From NCBI GenBank assembly GCA_024291935.2, contig CM044320.1:55804001-55868000 (forward strand): 64,000 bases of DNA, written 5' to 3'. Below are positions 1-13,310 of this stretch, piece by piece (position 1 is the first letter of the stretch; every line of letters begins with the position of its first letter). The notes under the pieces were generated by a model, which ran no database searches, was not told the origin of the DNA, and saw nothing but the letters and a program-made list of their open reading frames with translations. The DNA is from Okapia johnstoni. Taxonomy: Eukaryota > Chordata > Mammalia > Artiodactyla > Giraffidae. Both the position numbers and the translations under genes were made by a program.

Positions 1-18
1 GTCATTACCCACTGGGAC
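1..18 (-). CDS. R3HDM2: R3HDM2 coding exon 17, partial (cut by window edge)
   Basis: Only six codons are visible: VPVGND. The acceptor CTTCACCCAG|GTCCC is clear. The frame continues past position 1. The family sequence after SYQ is VPVGSDSQ, so this is the expected next exon with Asn replacing Ser. Confidence 0.88.
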
Positions 19-477
19 CTGGGTGAAGACAAGAAGAGAATGACCACTTTTACTCGCAATGAAGTCATCCAAAGAACAGCTTAGTCATCACTGGACAGGG
101 ACACTCTAACCTCCTTCCCTACCTTTAGAGATCCTCTTACTCTCCTCACCTAAAGGAAAAACTTAGTGCTACCTCCATTTCCCCCTCCTCCAAACATCAC
201 CTTTGGGCATCTGATGTACAGGAAGGAGCCTAATTTCCTCTAGATCCTACTTTTCTGGGCATATACTCATTTGCATGGTATAAAGACCAAACAATTTAAA
301 TAAAGACTCTTCTCAGACTCTCTGGAATTTCTTTCAGAGGAAGAAAACCTAAAAGTGCTAGAGGTAAAGTGAACAGTGTTTTAGTGTTCGAGTTGTCACA
401 CTCAAGGACAGACGTGGAACTGTCCTCCTTTTCCTCATCCCAAGGACTGGGTGGTTCCCCATTCAGGATGCACCCAC

Positions 478-638
478 TTGGTAAGAAGGCAGTGGAGTGT
501 ACTGAACCACCAGGCCTTGCATCTGGGCCCCCATGCCGGTCCTCTGGTTGCTGAGCAGGCCCTGGTTCTGTGGCTGCTGGACCCCAATCATGCCTTGGTA
601 AGCCGCCTGCTGCTGGTTAGGCATTATGGGCTGTAAAC
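478..638 (-). CDS. R3HDM2: R3HDM2 coding exon 16
   Basis: This 161-nt exon encodes residues 605-658, LQPIMPNQQQAAYQGMIGVQ through QGLVVQYTPLPSYQ. The acceptor is GTCCCTAG|GTTTA and the donor is TACCAA|GTGGGT; it enters in phase 1 and leaves in phase 0. The donor has an unusual A at the last exon base, but the next exon (VPVG) follows as expected in the family. Confidence 0.94.
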
Positions 639-871
639 CTAGGGACAGGCAAAGCAGAGAAGACATCAGCATAGCCTCAACAATGTTTAGGAGGTCACAC
701 TCTCTTAGTAATTTTCCTTCTTTTTTGGAGATCACAGGTTCCTCTTCAGGACTCTAACCATTCTGGCTGCTACTCCCCTTCCCCACCACTTTTTAAACAG
801 GGAAAGTAATTCTTTCCCAGTCTCTGTCCTTCCCTTACTCGCTGCCTCCTTACATCAGCAGTTCCTCTTAC

Positions 872-998
872 CAGGCTGCTGGGATGGCTGAGGCAGCTGC
901 TGACCACGCTGGGGGCTGTAGGCCACCGGGTGAGACAGAGGTCGGTATTGCTGGTTGGAGTTGGGATACTGTCCAGGGGAATAGTAAGACACCTGGAT
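872..998 (-). CDS. R3HDM2: R3HDM2 coding exon 15
   Basis: This 127-nt exon encodes residues 563-605, IQVSYYSPGQYPNSNQQYRP through QRGQQLPQPSQQPG. The acceptor is TCACCATAG|ATCC and the donor is AGCCTG|GTAAGA; it enters in phase 0 and leaves in phase 1. The Tyr/Gln/Pro composition continues the low-complexity region. Confidence 0.95.
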
Positions 999-1345
999 CT
1001 ATGGTGAGAGGAAACAGATGTATGAGAAGGTCCCTCAAATTCAGCCCCCAAAATCCCCTAACTATTAAATACATCACAGTCGACTCCAGAAGTCTGTAAA
1101 CAGAAATATTTTGGGTCTGCAATTGCAGCATTAGTGTACAAGTTTGAAACAGAAGAGGAAGGACTTGTCTTATCTGATAGAAGTCCTTCTGACTAGAAAG
1201 ACAATTCTCAAGAGAAAGGTGGGGAAATGGAGGTGGGTGGCAGACAGGTATCTCCTCTGGTCTGTCTAAACTAGAGGAAAAAAGAAGGTTTATAATACTG
1301 GATAAATTGAATTCATGATTTAGACGGGAAACTTAAGCCACTCAC

Positions 1346-1588
1346 CTGTTGTGGGGGCTGCATGTAGCCCTGGGGTGGCAGGACTTGCTGAGTAGGTGGT
1401 GCATGGCTAGAGGTGGAATAATTGGAAGCAGGGAGGGGCTGCCCTGTAGAAGCCATGATGAAGCTAGTCTGCTGAGGGTGCTGGGAGATAAGTGGGGGCT
1501 GGAACAGAGCTGAGGATGGGTCAGCTGCTTCAGTAGAACCTTGGCGGCTAAGGCTCATTTGTCCAAAGGGGTTGCTGAGATCATCTGC
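1346..1588 (-). CDS. R3HDM2: R3HDM2 coding exon 14
   Basis: This 243-nt exon encodes residues 482-562, beginning ADDLSNPFGQMSLSRQGSTE and ending GYMQPPQQ. The DLSNPFGQMSLSRQ motif is shared with the paralogs (FGQMTLSRQ in ARPP21) and is the most conserved part of the C-terminal half. The acceptor is CTCTCAACAG|GCAG and the donor is CAACAG|GTGAGT. Both phases are 0. Confidence 0.96.
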
Positions 1589-3305
1589 CTGTTGAGAGAG
1601 TGGGGGAGACCCAAGGACTGAGGTCATATCAAGCCTCAGGTCTTTGGCTTCAACACAGACAGACAGACAGAAATAGTAACCCTCTCTACCACCTTCCTTC
1701 CTTACACCACTTTGGGATATTCCTGCCTCTGTGCCCTGGGAGGTACTTTTTAGTCCTAAACCTCTGTCATGTGGTGTTTCAAATTGCTATGAATCGAAAG
1801 CTGTTTGAAGCCCAACTCCAGAGCCAGTCTCCCTACCACATATGAGGTAACAATGGCCACTCTGATTATGATCTTTATTAGAATTAGTCCTGGGGAGACG
1901 GGAGCAATGACACAACTTCTATATATAGAAAAAACAGGACAGACTAGTGGGGGGAAAAAAAAAGACTATTTAAGTCTTTCCATTTCCTGTCTTCCTCATG
2001 CCTCCAACCATGCAAAGGGCCTATATGTTGTCATAAATCTCATTTTTATAATAAAGGACCCAGATAACACCTTGTGTGGATGATCGGTAGGTTCATGTGG
2101 CTCCCCAGCTCTGCCTATGCATTGGAAAGACTGGTGGGATCCCAGCTCCTGCTGCTTATCTCATTACTCCCTCTTGAAGTCATTTCCACCTCTGTTCTCT
2201 GACATTGCCTAGTGTTCTCCTGCCCTTCAGAAACCACTTCCAATTCTCACCTCTGAAAGGAGGCCAGGGTGAGCAGCTGAGCTGAGCAGAGAGACTGACT
2301 GACTAATCTGTAATTGCCTTCTCTCTCAGCCCTCTTCTCCAAGCAGCAAGGGTGAGGGTGTTCCATCTCTCACTTGTATGGTGATAGGTTAGTCTGTTAA
2401 CTTTCTCATCTCTTTTGCTCCATGGATAGTAATCAACATACACATACACATACACATGCAGAGCAGAAGAAGTTCTGCAAACGAAACTAGTAGAAATAAA
2501 AGATAGTACTTTCCTGTGGTTTCACTCAATTTTCAGGGATCTGATCTTAGCTATTTTGCTAACTTAGTGGGAAGGAACAGATGACAAGAGCACTGGATTG
2601 CAGTTACTATTTTGAGGTTCATATTCTAGAACTTTTCAGTATGGAGCTAAGAGGTGGGAGAAAAGAAGGGATTCTAGTGAAAAAGCAGACAGGTGTGATT
2701 AACACAAAATTTGAAAAAAGTCAGGGCTCCTATAACCATGATAGAAGTCACCAACTATGAGACAGACCAGATCTTTATAAGGGATTTGTTGTCAGGGTAC
2801 AAACAATTTAAACAGCACATGCTATACAACAGAAGAGGATATTTTTTATGTAAAACAGGGAAACATTTGAAGCTTTTACCAGTGGTACCAGAGAAATCTG
2901 CAACTGTGGTTTTATTTTTAAAGAAAATTATAGAGAATCATTCTCTACACTGCAGAATAAACTGGATTCCTCCAACATGGCCTGGGAGCAGATGAGATAA
3001 AGAATACACATGGTAGAGAGGGACGAGGAGCCCAGGTTAGATCAACATCTGATTTTGTTCCCCCTCCTGAAACTCTGTTCTCTGTCTTACACTTAGGCAT
3101 CTTTGATGCCTGAAGTACTGTGAGGAGGTTACTAGAAATGAAGTATAGTTCAGCCTGTGCCGGCCCCTAAAGAAGAAATATGTTCCTAACAATGGTCCTC
3201 TAAAAAAGCATAACTGCTTTGCAAGGTTGTCACAGACTGACCCAGACATGCCCATAGACACAGGCCACACACGAACAAGACAAAAAGGGGGAATGGAGTT
3301 TATAC
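1589..3305. other. R3HDM2 intron, no feature recognised
   Basis: I see only non-coding sequence between the 1346-1588 and 3306-3407 exons. It contains short CACATA repeats near 2438-2458 and an unremarkable open frame at 2711-2995 with no family resemblance. The shorter introns 19-477, 639-871 and 999-1345 likewise show nothing. Confidence 0.6.
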
Positions 3306-3407
3306 CATGTTGTACTGCTGGGGCGGAGAGACTGGCAGAAGGACTTGGGGACAGGAGCCTGGAGAGAACTGAACAGGCTGTGGAGAGGGCTGCAGAGTCG
3401 GAACTGG
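3306..3407 (-). CDS. R3HDM2: R3HDM2 coding exon 13 (Pro/Gln-rich)
   Basis: This 102-nt exon encodes residues 448-481, PVPTLQPSPQPVQFSPGSCP, then QVLLPVSPPQQYNM. The acceptor is GGTCCACAG|CCAG and the donor is AACATG|GTATAA, which is a weak donor. Both phases are 0, so the exon could be skipped without changing the frame, and I recall isoforms that differ here. There is no folded domain; the composition matches the low-complexity C-terminal half of the family. Confidence 0.92.
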
Positions 3408-4282
3408 CTGTGGACCAGCAGTGAGACATGTGGAAAGGCAAGAGCAAAGGGAGGTATAGGGAGAGGCAGGGGTTGGGGTGGGGGTGAGGCCGAGAAGGGG
3501 AAGGAAAGGGAAGGAACAACACGGTTAATCATAAAAGAAATTTCGCATGAAGAGTAAGGCAGCTGAATAGGCTGGAGATCAAGTTCAGGACTTGGTCTCC
3601 AGCTTTCATATCTTTGACAAACAGGCAATCTTCCCTATCAGTACAGATCCACTGCAGACACTCTACCCCATTAGCCACTCAGAACTCTGTAGCTGCTGGA
3701 TATAATCTTAGGACTCTCAGAGCCAGGGTCTGCCACCCGATTCTAAACACAGCTTTTTCCCTAAGCGTTTTTCCCAGGCACAGGATTCCTGGGGAGCATA
3801 ACCCTCCCTGAGAAGGGATTCCTGCTTCTGTAGGAAGGGTCATCCAAGGTCTAACTCGGCTCTCCCAGGCAGGCTCCTGACTTCACACCACAGCTCTCTT
3901 GAAGGAGTGCTCATTCACAAGGATCATCTCCCTCCCGAGGGTAGAGAAGGAAAAATAAACCAGTTCATGTGCTACTTCCTCCTACTCCATGATTCTTCTG
4001 TGCTTCTTCAGGCTGAGAGGGCAGTATTAAAAATGCTCCCATAAGCAAACAGGGAGGGATTTAGGAATAAAATATAAATAGCCTAGTTTTAGCTTTTGTT
4101 CCTTGGGTTCCTTCACTTGCCTCAAGCAGGAGGACTTGTTTATTAGGAACATGGTGTGTTCTAAACCAACTAATAGGGAGTTATTTTTTTCTCTCTTCTT
4201 CCCTTCCAGTCATTTCAATCACCTCATCAGCTCTCCAGTCATAGCTTCTGGAGCCCTATGAAGAGAGGGGGAAATAACACTG

Positions 4283-4452
4283 ATATACACTGCTCATTTA
4301 CATACACTTATCTCATTACAACCTCACAATTATCTGATAGGGAGACAATGTGTATTTGCAATTAAGATAGTAAGGCTCAGAGAAATTAAATCACATACCC
4401 AGGATCACACAGCTAATGTGGCAGAGCAGGGACAGGAACCTAGTTTTGCCTG
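4283..4452 (-). repeat. MIR SINE (old mammalian)
   Basis: The core matches the reverse complement of MIR: TCTCATTACAACCTCACAA, then an AAGGCTCAGAGAAATTAA block and ATCACACAGCTAATGTGGCA. It is diverged and its boundaries are approximate. Confidence 0.8.
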
Positions 4453-5084
4453 ACATATGTTCTTTCCATTCCACTCCAGCAGTAGGGAAAAGGTAAAGGA
4501 AGAAGTCAAACAATTACGTGAATATTTTTTTGTTTGTATAATTCTCCTTCCTCCTTTCAAATTTAGAGTATTAAGAGTTAGTTGTGGGGGAACCAAGGCA
4601 TCAATACTCTCCTGCCATATATCTCCTGGGAGACCCTTTCAGAGGGGATTAACAGCTCCAGCGGCAGACAGTCCAAAAATTAGAAAACTCCCAATATGGA
4701 GAATACTCCTGATATCTGCACTGAATACAATGTAAGTCATCTTGGAAACAGTTACCGAGAATCGACTGTGTGACCTGAATGAGACACTGCCACAGCCTTG
4801 AAAATAAGCTCTCAGCAATTCTGGCACACCTATTTTCTGTAAGCTGGTGACATTCCAAATATAACTGCTGGCCAAGCTGCTCAGCATGAGCTACCTGTGC
4901 TGGTAACTTTTAGACCCATTATCTATGATCCTAATCCATTTCTTCCTCTTGAGGGATGGCCTGCCATATTTCAGGTCTTACATCTCTGGGGGACAATGGG
5001 CAGTGAAGTGGTAAAATAATTGCCTGTTTTTCCTCATGTTTGTGAGTTTTGAATAAAAAGTGAAGAGAGGCATAGAGGTTCAAA

Positions 5085-5200
5085 AGGGAGGGGATATATG
5101 TATACCTACGGAAGGTTCATGTTGAGGTTTTACAGAAAACAAAATTCTATAAAGCAATTATCCTTCAATAAAAAAATAAATTAATTAAAAAAAAAGGTGA
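5085..5200 (+). mobile_element. L1 3' end fragment with A-rich tail
   Basis: The AGGGAGGGGATATATGTATA motif followed by CAATTATCCTTCAATAAAAA and an A-rich tail is the usual 3' end of ruminant L1. It is a short 5'-truncated copy. Confidence 0.7.
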
Positions 5201-7250
5201 AGAGAAAAGAAACAATGCTCTTCTGTTCGGCCTCTCCTGACTGAGGAAGGGAGTGGTAAAGGCAAGCATTCTCAATGCTATTTTTAAGTTAATCTACCAC
5301 TACCCTCAGCTACAGTTCTCTTCTTGGAGAGTCTCAAACTCCAGTTAGGGAACTTTGAAGAACTATAGGGAAACCAAAGACTGGCCCTGGGGGATGTGAC
5401 TGCCACCTACTGGTGACTTCTGGGCTAGATCACTGCTCTTGGATCCTGACTGGACTCCAGGGAGAGGCTCAGAGGACTCCTTTTCAAAAGGTCTACTCTA
5501 AGTTAATTGGGCAAAAGGTAGCCACTGGTCCTTTAATCCTCACAATCACTCCCTGGTTTCAACCGTTCTATTGATATGTGATATGGAAGCCTGCTCTAAC
5601 AGCAGGGGCTGCCAAGAAGGGAAAGAGCATATTTTACCCAGAACTGTCCCCCAGGCCTGGGGCAAATGCTTGTTGCTACAAAGCTAAAGGTTTTTCTTCA
5701 AAAGGAAAACCTTTAGGGCAAGCACAGTGGTGTGTGCGTGTGGTCACTTCCTTCATCCCATGTTACATACCACCGAGAAATGAAATGGTAAGTATTCTGG
5801 GGTTTAACAACTTGAGTTTGGAGCCACCAGTGTTGAGAGACAGGGGTAAAGAGAAAGGAAGAAAGAAAAAGGCAGTAGGAAGAGGAAGAAAGGGATAAAG
5901 AGCAAAGGAGATATATATAGTGGGGTGGTGCTGGTATAATATTAGCAGCTACCATGAGTGCTTCAGAGACACCAAAACTCACCAACATAAGATTTTTTAG
6001 TTTGGAGTTTGTGAACACAATTAAGTGCACCAATAAATTTCTGAGATCTCTGTAACAAATAATGTTCCTCTGTCCCCAATGTACAGGACCTAATCTAGCA
6101 CTGTACTGCCTGGAGATGATCAATCGATACCAACAACCGACCCGCTGACCCTCATGACTCCAGAAGCACAGAAAGAATCTTAGTAAAAGTCTGGGATTTA
6201 GGGCCAGTCACCTGAACATTCTATTTAAAAGTTTTTCAGTTCCAAATGGCTATTCTCTTTATTATCTCTTTATCCCCCTCCCACTCTTGCTGTCTGTTTC
6301 TAGATATGGATGGAAGGAGGAGACAGATGGAAGACTAAGAGGGAGACAAGGAAACAGAACTGTATTAAAATACACACATTTTAGAAAACTCAAAAAATAC
6401 ACTGGGACCTTAAAAAAGTGAAGCACATACACAGAAACAGCAGGGGATGGCCAGAGGCAGAAGTTCAGAGTTTACTCACTTACAGGTCTAAATTAAGACA
6501 CAGACGGGGAAAGCACACCCACATGCTATGCTTCAGTATGGAGTGAGGTAAGCTGATGTGAATGAGACTTAATGAGATGGTAGAAAGACAGTGGGTGGTA
6601 GAATAAGAAAGAAAGGACTATAGAGAAACTGATTAGGGACTGAGATGAAGGACTTGGAATGACTGGCATGTGTGTGAAGCTACAAAGCAGGGTTTTCTAG
6701 ATCTTCACTGTTCTTTATTCTAGTTTCATTTTCCAATATATTGAATGGGGTAGTGATGAGCCATTCTGGACTGTTCCCTCTCTAGTTTCCAATCCTTGGG
6801 GTATCAGTGCTTAGGACTTCTTCTTATACCTATGGAAGAGATCTATCTGAGGCCAAGCTGGACTAATTGAGTATGGAGGTAAGAGAGTCTGGGAAGTGAA
6901 ACGAGAACTTAAACTGCTACTGAAAAAAGTACAGACATATTGGCTTCCTGACTACCAGAGAATACTTCAGGAGAAAGTGCAGGCTCTATTCATGGAAAAA
7001 AAGAGTAAGTGAAGATCTCAGCACAGTTCTCCTCAGAGTATTAAGGAGACTTTAAACCTAAAACACATAGGAGGTTCCAGTTTAGAATAGGATCTGATTC
7101 TTTACTGATCACTTGCATGGTCTCCACAAAAGCAAAACCTTCTCAAACCCGTAGGTACCAATGTCTAACAGCCCAACAACAGAAGGAGAAAGAGAGCTCT
7201 TTTATGGCATGGGAAACAAAGACAACACTTGGGGGAGGTTTGTGGTTGGG

Positions 7251-7455
7251 CTTCTTAGATGTCTCAGTGGGTAAAGAATCCACCTGCAATGCAGGAAACG
7301 CAAGTTTGATCCCTGGGTGGGGAAGATCCCCTGGAGAAGGAAATGGCTACCCACTCCAGTATTCTTGCCTGGAGAATCCCACGGACAGTGGAGCCTGGCG
7401 AGTTATAGTCCATGGGGTCACAAAGAGTCAGACACAACTGAAGCGACTGAGCATG
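7251..7455 (+). mobile_element. Bov-tA SINE
   Basis: The tRNA-derived head (AAAGAATCCACCTGCAATGC) is followed by the ruminant A-unit (GAAGATCCCCTGGAGAAGG to CAGACACAACTGAAGCGACT). Boundaries are approximate. Confidence 0.9.
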
Positions 7456-7925
7456 TGCTTATGGCACATGAGTCTTGATGAGTGTTATTTACTTTTCTCC
7501 AAACCCCAATATATAAATATTTGTTTATGGCTCAACAGTCGTATAAATACATTCAGCTAGACTACGGTGGGAGCTGTGATCTTTTCAAGCTCCATGTGTG
7601 GATGTAGGAAGCAAAACCATCTTGAAATTACACAGAATGTAGAGGGAGACAGAGTACAGCAGAAATATGGGACAGGGTAAAAGATCCTGCTGACAATTCC
7701 CAGAACGAAAACAACCTTCCAGGCTGACTCTACTAAGAGCCCTTTGGCTAAACCTCTGCCCTTACTCCTCTCTCCCCACAACTAACAAACAAGAAGTGGG
7801 GGAGGGAAGAGGCATGTCTCCAAAAACAGATCTTTCCTGCCACCCACAGTACAAGAGGCATGACTGTACTTCCAGCGCTTGCTTGAATCAGAGTGGGGGG
7901 GCTCCAAAACTGAGTGCTGACTCAC

Positions 7926-8095
7926 CTGTGAAATCATGTGATTATTCAAGGATGGCTGTTGCTGAGGTGTGGGTGGGAGAGCGGGAAGTTGCTGCTGCTG
8001 CTGCTGCTGTTGTTGGGCAGTACAAGGGAGAAGGCCCCGAACAGACTGGGATGAGGTGACCTGGTTGCACACTTCTGGGGCACCTAGCACCATAC
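7926..8095 (-). CDS. R3HDM2: R3HDM2 coding exon 12 (polyglutamine exon)
   Basis: This 170-nt exon encodes residues 391-447: MVLGAPEVCNQVTSSQSVRG, then LLPCTA, nine Gln, LPALPPTPQQQ and ends NNHMISQ. The acceptor is TTTGCCTTAG|GTATG and the donor is TCACAG|GTGAGT; it enters in phase 1 and leaves in phase 0. The Gln tract is coded by a nearly pure CAG run at 7989-8015, which could be length-polymorphic. From here on the protein is Pro/Gln-rich and probably disordered. Confidence 0.96.
7989..8015 (-). repeat. CAG/CAA triplet run coding nine glutamines
   Basis: Read on the minus strand, the codons are CAA CAA, six CAG, CAA. It lies inside the R3HDM2 coding exon at 7926-8095. Only six pure CAG units are consecutive, so expansion risk looks low, but length polymorphism is possible. 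Confidence 0.95.
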
Positions 8096-8599
8096 CTAAG
8101 GCAAAGAAGAGACCCAGCAAGAGTTGTAAAGCACAAGCCATGAACATACCATCCCTGGAGGGCCCAGTCGTAGGGCTTGACTCTTTCCTTGCTGTCTTCC
8201 TCGTCATTCCCCTTCTGCTATTTCCCGCTGTCTTAGGATATCCATGCATGAGCACAGATGTATTTCAGATGTCCTATTGATGGGAATCCTCATCTTAGCA
8301 GGTTTCCACTCCCCAGTGTCCATAGCCATCTTGACTGTCAAGGTTTAGTTTTGAAAATGAACCCCTGAAGTGCCTAGAATTTGTCCATCATGATTAGACA
8401 GCTGGAAAAATGAATGTTTGCTTCCTGGGAAGGTATATATCCCTAGTCCCTTAAGAGACCTGTCTTCTCTTTTCATTTCTTCTCAACTCGCAGCATCTCA
8501 TAAAAGTTGCTGAAGGCAACCTCCAAGTACATGCTTGTGCACACACCCCACACACAGCCATCATCCAACTATTTTCCTCATTTCTAGGCTGTCCAAGTC

Positions 8600-9335
8600 A
8601 TGAATGCATTTACACAAAATACTTTTACTGAGTATGTACTACATGAGGCACTGTACAATGAACTGAGGATATAAAGGTAAAGGAAACAAAGTCCTTGCCC
8701 TTGAACAGTACAGGATCTTCCAATGGAGATGGACATCCATGTGATTACAATTAAGGATAAAGGTCTTCCCTTGTGGCTCAGCTAGTGAAGAATCCACCTT
8801 CAATGCAGGAGACCTGGGTTCGATCCCTGGGTTGGGAAGTTCCCCTGGAGAAGGGAAAGGGTACCCACTCGTTTTCTGGCCTGAGAATTCCATGGATTGT
8901 ATAGTCCATGGGGTTGCAAAGAGTTGGACATGACGGAGCGACTTTCACTTTCAAGGATAAAGGATGCATCAGTGACATGAATAAAGTTGTATGAAAGCAA
9001 AGATTAGGAAGCATAACTCTTGGGAGGGTTAGAGGGAAGGATTTAAAGAGGAAGTGGCAGAAGAGACAGGTTGGAGGGATGAACAGAAGACTTTTCGGGC
9101 TGAGAGGAGACAAAGCTAATGCCATACTCAGAAAATGATTGGAGGGTCAGGAGACGATGAACGTTTGAAAGTAAGACTGAGATGGCAAACTGGAGTCAGG
9201 AAGTTATGCTATATTAAGTAATTTGGATTTTATTATGCAAGAAATGCAGAACCATGAATGTTTTTAAGGGAGGACTGATGTGATTAGATCTATGTTTTAG
9301 ATTAGTAAACTGGCTCAAAACAGGGTTGAGAATAG
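8600..9335 (+). repeat. Old interspersed repeat split by a Bov-tA1 insertion
   Basis: The flanks show the common mammalian pattern of a 'GTACTACATGAGGCACTGTACA' type start, a middle with TTGCCCTTGAACAGTACAGG, and an end GGACTGATGTGATTAGATCT. I recognise the style of a widespread old repeat but cannot name the family. It is interrupted by the SINE at 8764-8952. Confidence 0.5.
8764..8952 (+). mobile_element. Bov-tA1 SINE with 11-bp target site duplication
   Basis: The element runs from TCTTCCCTTGTGGCTCAGC to GAGCGACTTTCACTTT and is complete. It is flanked by perfect direct repeats AAGGATAAAGG at 8753-8763 and 8953-8963, so it is a fairly young insertion. Confidence 0.95.
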
Positions 9336-9337
9336 GA

Positions 9338-9445
9338 AATTCCCTGGCGGTCCAGTGGTTAGGACAATGCACTTTCACTGTTGAGGGTCCGGGTTCAATC
9401 CAGGGTTGGGGAACTAAGATCCCTGCAAGCCGCACAGCACAGTTA
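9338..9445 (+). mobile_element. CHR-type tRNA-derived SINE
   Basis: The pattern AATTCCCTGGCGGTCCAGTG, then GGTTCAATCCAGGGTTGGGG and ACTAAGATCCCTGCAAGCC is the cetartiodactyl CHR-type SINE. The exact subfamily is not assigned. Confidence 0.8.
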
Positions 9446-10513
<1,068 letters not shown>

Positions 10514-13116
10514 TCAGTAACAGAGAAGGGGTGAGGGGTGGGGAGAATGGACACTGACTTCATGTTAGTTGGCTGGCCAACCAAGACTTGATGGGAGCAG
10601 ACAGAACAAGATCCAGTACAGTACAAAGAGCACAGAGGCAAATCTGGAAGACAGTGCACTGGCAACTAGTTCAATATAGTAGACCAGAGGTGGATGGGAA
10701 ACCACACACATGATGCTGAGATTGGCTGCGGTCTCTTCCCCTGGCCCTGCAGGGATCCCACACATGCAGGAAATAGTGGGGAGCACAGGGGTACCAGTTC
10801 CTTCTGGGAGTTCTTAAAACAAAAGGACTCCAAGAAGTTACTATTGCTAGAAGACAGGAGTAGCCAACGACACAGATAAATCTCACATCAGGTCTTCCAT
10901 ATAACACATGTCTGAGCCAGCAGAGATGCTGCTTACAGCCACTTTTTCAGGGTTGGGAAGAAGAGTATAGTGACTAAAGGGGCACTGAGTCTGATAAAGA
11001 GAAAACTCAGTCTAATAGTCTGGAATCAACCCAATCTGTTCTGTGGAAGTCTTGTGTTAGTATCTGAGAACAATTTATTCCAGGGTCTCTAAAGGCTGAT
11101 GTCCTCAGCACAATCAAGCAAACATATCCTTAAGACTCAGGATGGCAAAGAGGAGGGGGCTGACTGTGACTAGTTGCCTCCATATTAATAACACTGTTGT
11201 CCTAGGTAAGGCACAAGGCTACTGAGAAAAGGGATTCATCCTCTTCTTTTACTCTGGAAACATCAGGGTTAGCCTGATACTATAATCACTGTAATTATAA
11301 ACAGCTGTGCTCCTCAAGCTATCTGAGGGTAGCCTGAAAACCCTTAGTGTTGACTCTTACTGCCGCTTAACTGATAAGCAATCAACAATCAGGAATTTTC
11401 CTTTCAAATCCCCCACCACTCCAATAACTAATAACCAAAGAAAACCAAATGACAATCATAAAGATTTTGATATGTATGCCGGGGAGCAACTGAGCAACAA
11501 TCATGGTAGCTTGGGTTCCCTCCTTTTCCCACCCAAAGCAAACAGAATGCTCTATCCCAAAGTCCACAGCTCTTCAAAGACATCAGGCTCAGAGTTATTC
11601 TAATAAAGAAAGTTATTTTTCTTAAGGGGGTAATATTAAAGAAAATACTTTTCTTTATTAGAATATCTATTCCAAAGATACTATAGGGAAAATAGACAAA
11701 ATATCTGCTAGGGTCACTATTTTAGTTTTTAGTCAATCATGGGGGGCTAAGATACACTGGCCTAGATGGTTAGGGACATGCTAATTCTCTGAATCTTAAG
11801 TAGATGTATTGATACATATAACCTCAATGCTTCTCTCTATACAGTTAGAATAGAAGACTGGAAAATATTCATGTTTCCCCAATTCTTTACCCCCTTTCTC
11901 TTGGGGATGTCAAAAGTAGAATGGGAAACAAGACATAAGAATAACTCAGGGACTCTCCAGGAACAGAACCAACCTGAAATAAGAGCCAACAGCTCAAAGC
12001 TACTGACTGGACTTTATAATAAAGATGTGTCTGTCTGTGGGATGTGGGAATACAGCAGTAGCAGTGAATGACATTAGAACTTGAATTTTGCAAGACAAGC
12101 CCTAATGGCCTTTTATATCTAAATCAAACACTGTACTCTCTATTAGAGCAATTCTGCCATTTACGTTCTTTATCTACGAGGGATAGACAGTGAAATGAGT
12201 CAACTTTAAACCAAACACCTGGGAAACTTGAGCCAAACTGGCAGCACTTCTGTACTGATCCAGTTCCCCTAAGACAGTAATGGCCTAGTGCTCAAATGTG
12301 GACTGTCTGATGATCTTCTAACCTGGGTTAGTACACTACACCCCTGAGAGTTGGAGAATCTAAGTTGAGTCTGGACTAGGAAGAGAAATCAATTTTATTT
12401 CTCTACAACTAAGCTAATCTCTAGTCATGTCTTTGTACTTCACTAAAAATAAGGCAATTAGGGAAAGTTACTAGATCTAATTCTAAGCACTGGATTGGTT
12501 TGTGTATGTGTTGGTGAGATGGAGGTGAAGGACAGAAGACATTCATACTTGATAGCACAATCAGGAGATGACTTAGTTTTTACAGGCAAATATAGTGCTG
12601 GTGAAAAGTCTTGTTTATTGGTCTTGGGTAGAGAGGCCTATGATAGAGGTGGCAATAAGCATCAGTAAGCCTCAAGTAGCTTATTTATCAGTGGAGCAGT
12701 GGAGTAGAATCTTCCAAAGAACAGAGAAGTTGCCATAGTTATTATTATTATTATCCACATTATTGCTAATGTAGATAATGGAATCGGATATATCAGTATT
12801 CGTTTCACACATCTGGGAAGAAAGGTTTAAAAGTTAGAGAAAATCAGCTTCTAATCATTTGAGCTCTGGACTAGTACCCAAATAGAGGAAGAAGCTACCC
12901 CCTGAAGAGTCCATGGAGCTGCATTTTAGATGACCTAGATCTTTAATCAAAACTCAGTATGGAAAGCAGTAGCTTAAAAGGAGGTCTGGACAGGAGAAGG
13001 CTGCACCTGCTCACTAGCTCCTTCAAGTTATTATCTGCACAGTTTGATGCAGTCTGATGCTCCACGGCACTAATAAGGGCATCATTCTTATCAGCGAATC
13101 AATTAGGCATGATATT

Positions 13117-13310
13117 TATAGACAGCTTGTGTAGTGTGATGAAAAGAACACTGGACAGAGTCAGTCCCAGTTTTGCCACTAACAGCCATGTAAACTTGGT
13201 TAGCTACTTAATCTCTCTTGCTTTTGTTCTCTTACATGTAAACCAACTCACCAAATCAGGATATTCAGAGAATTCAATCAGATACAGTATACTGTGGCAA
13301 CTATGAAGTG
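13117..13310 (+). repeat. MIR SINE (old mammalian)
   Basis: The block CAGTTTTGCCACTAACAGCC, then TTAGCTACTTAATCTCTCTT is the sense MIR core. It is diverged; boundaries are approximate. Confidence 0.75.

Larger units (their letters stand above)
3408..7925. other. R3HDM2 intron with MIR, L1 3' end and Bov-tA
   Basis: This 4.5-kb intron holds a MIR (about 4283-4452), an L1 3' tail (about 5085-5200) and a Bov-tA SINE (about 7251-7455). The remaining stretches, including 3408-4280, 5200-7250 and 7456-7925, show purine-rich and AT-rich sequence with no gene I can support. Confidence 0.6.

Noticed and set aside
2711..2995. 94-codon plus-strand frame starting MKKVRAPITM
   Set aside because: No recognisable domain, no paralog, and it lies in an R3HDM2 intron without regulatory or splice signals.
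3037..3522. 161-codon minus-strand frame covering the 3306-3407 exon
   Set aside because: It is a different frame from the true exon reading (PVPTLQPSP...), and the long Ser/Pro/Leu run comes from intronic pyrimidine-rich sequence.
5713..6123. 136-codon minus-strand frame inside an R3HDM2 intron
   Set aside because: Composition is random and it crosses a purine-rich tract read in reverse; there are no flanking splice sites of matching phase.
12739..12770. Possible hairpin at the ATT repeat followed by a partly palindromic AATGTAGATAATG
   Set aside because: Short AT-rich symmetry expected by chance; no RNA gene signature.
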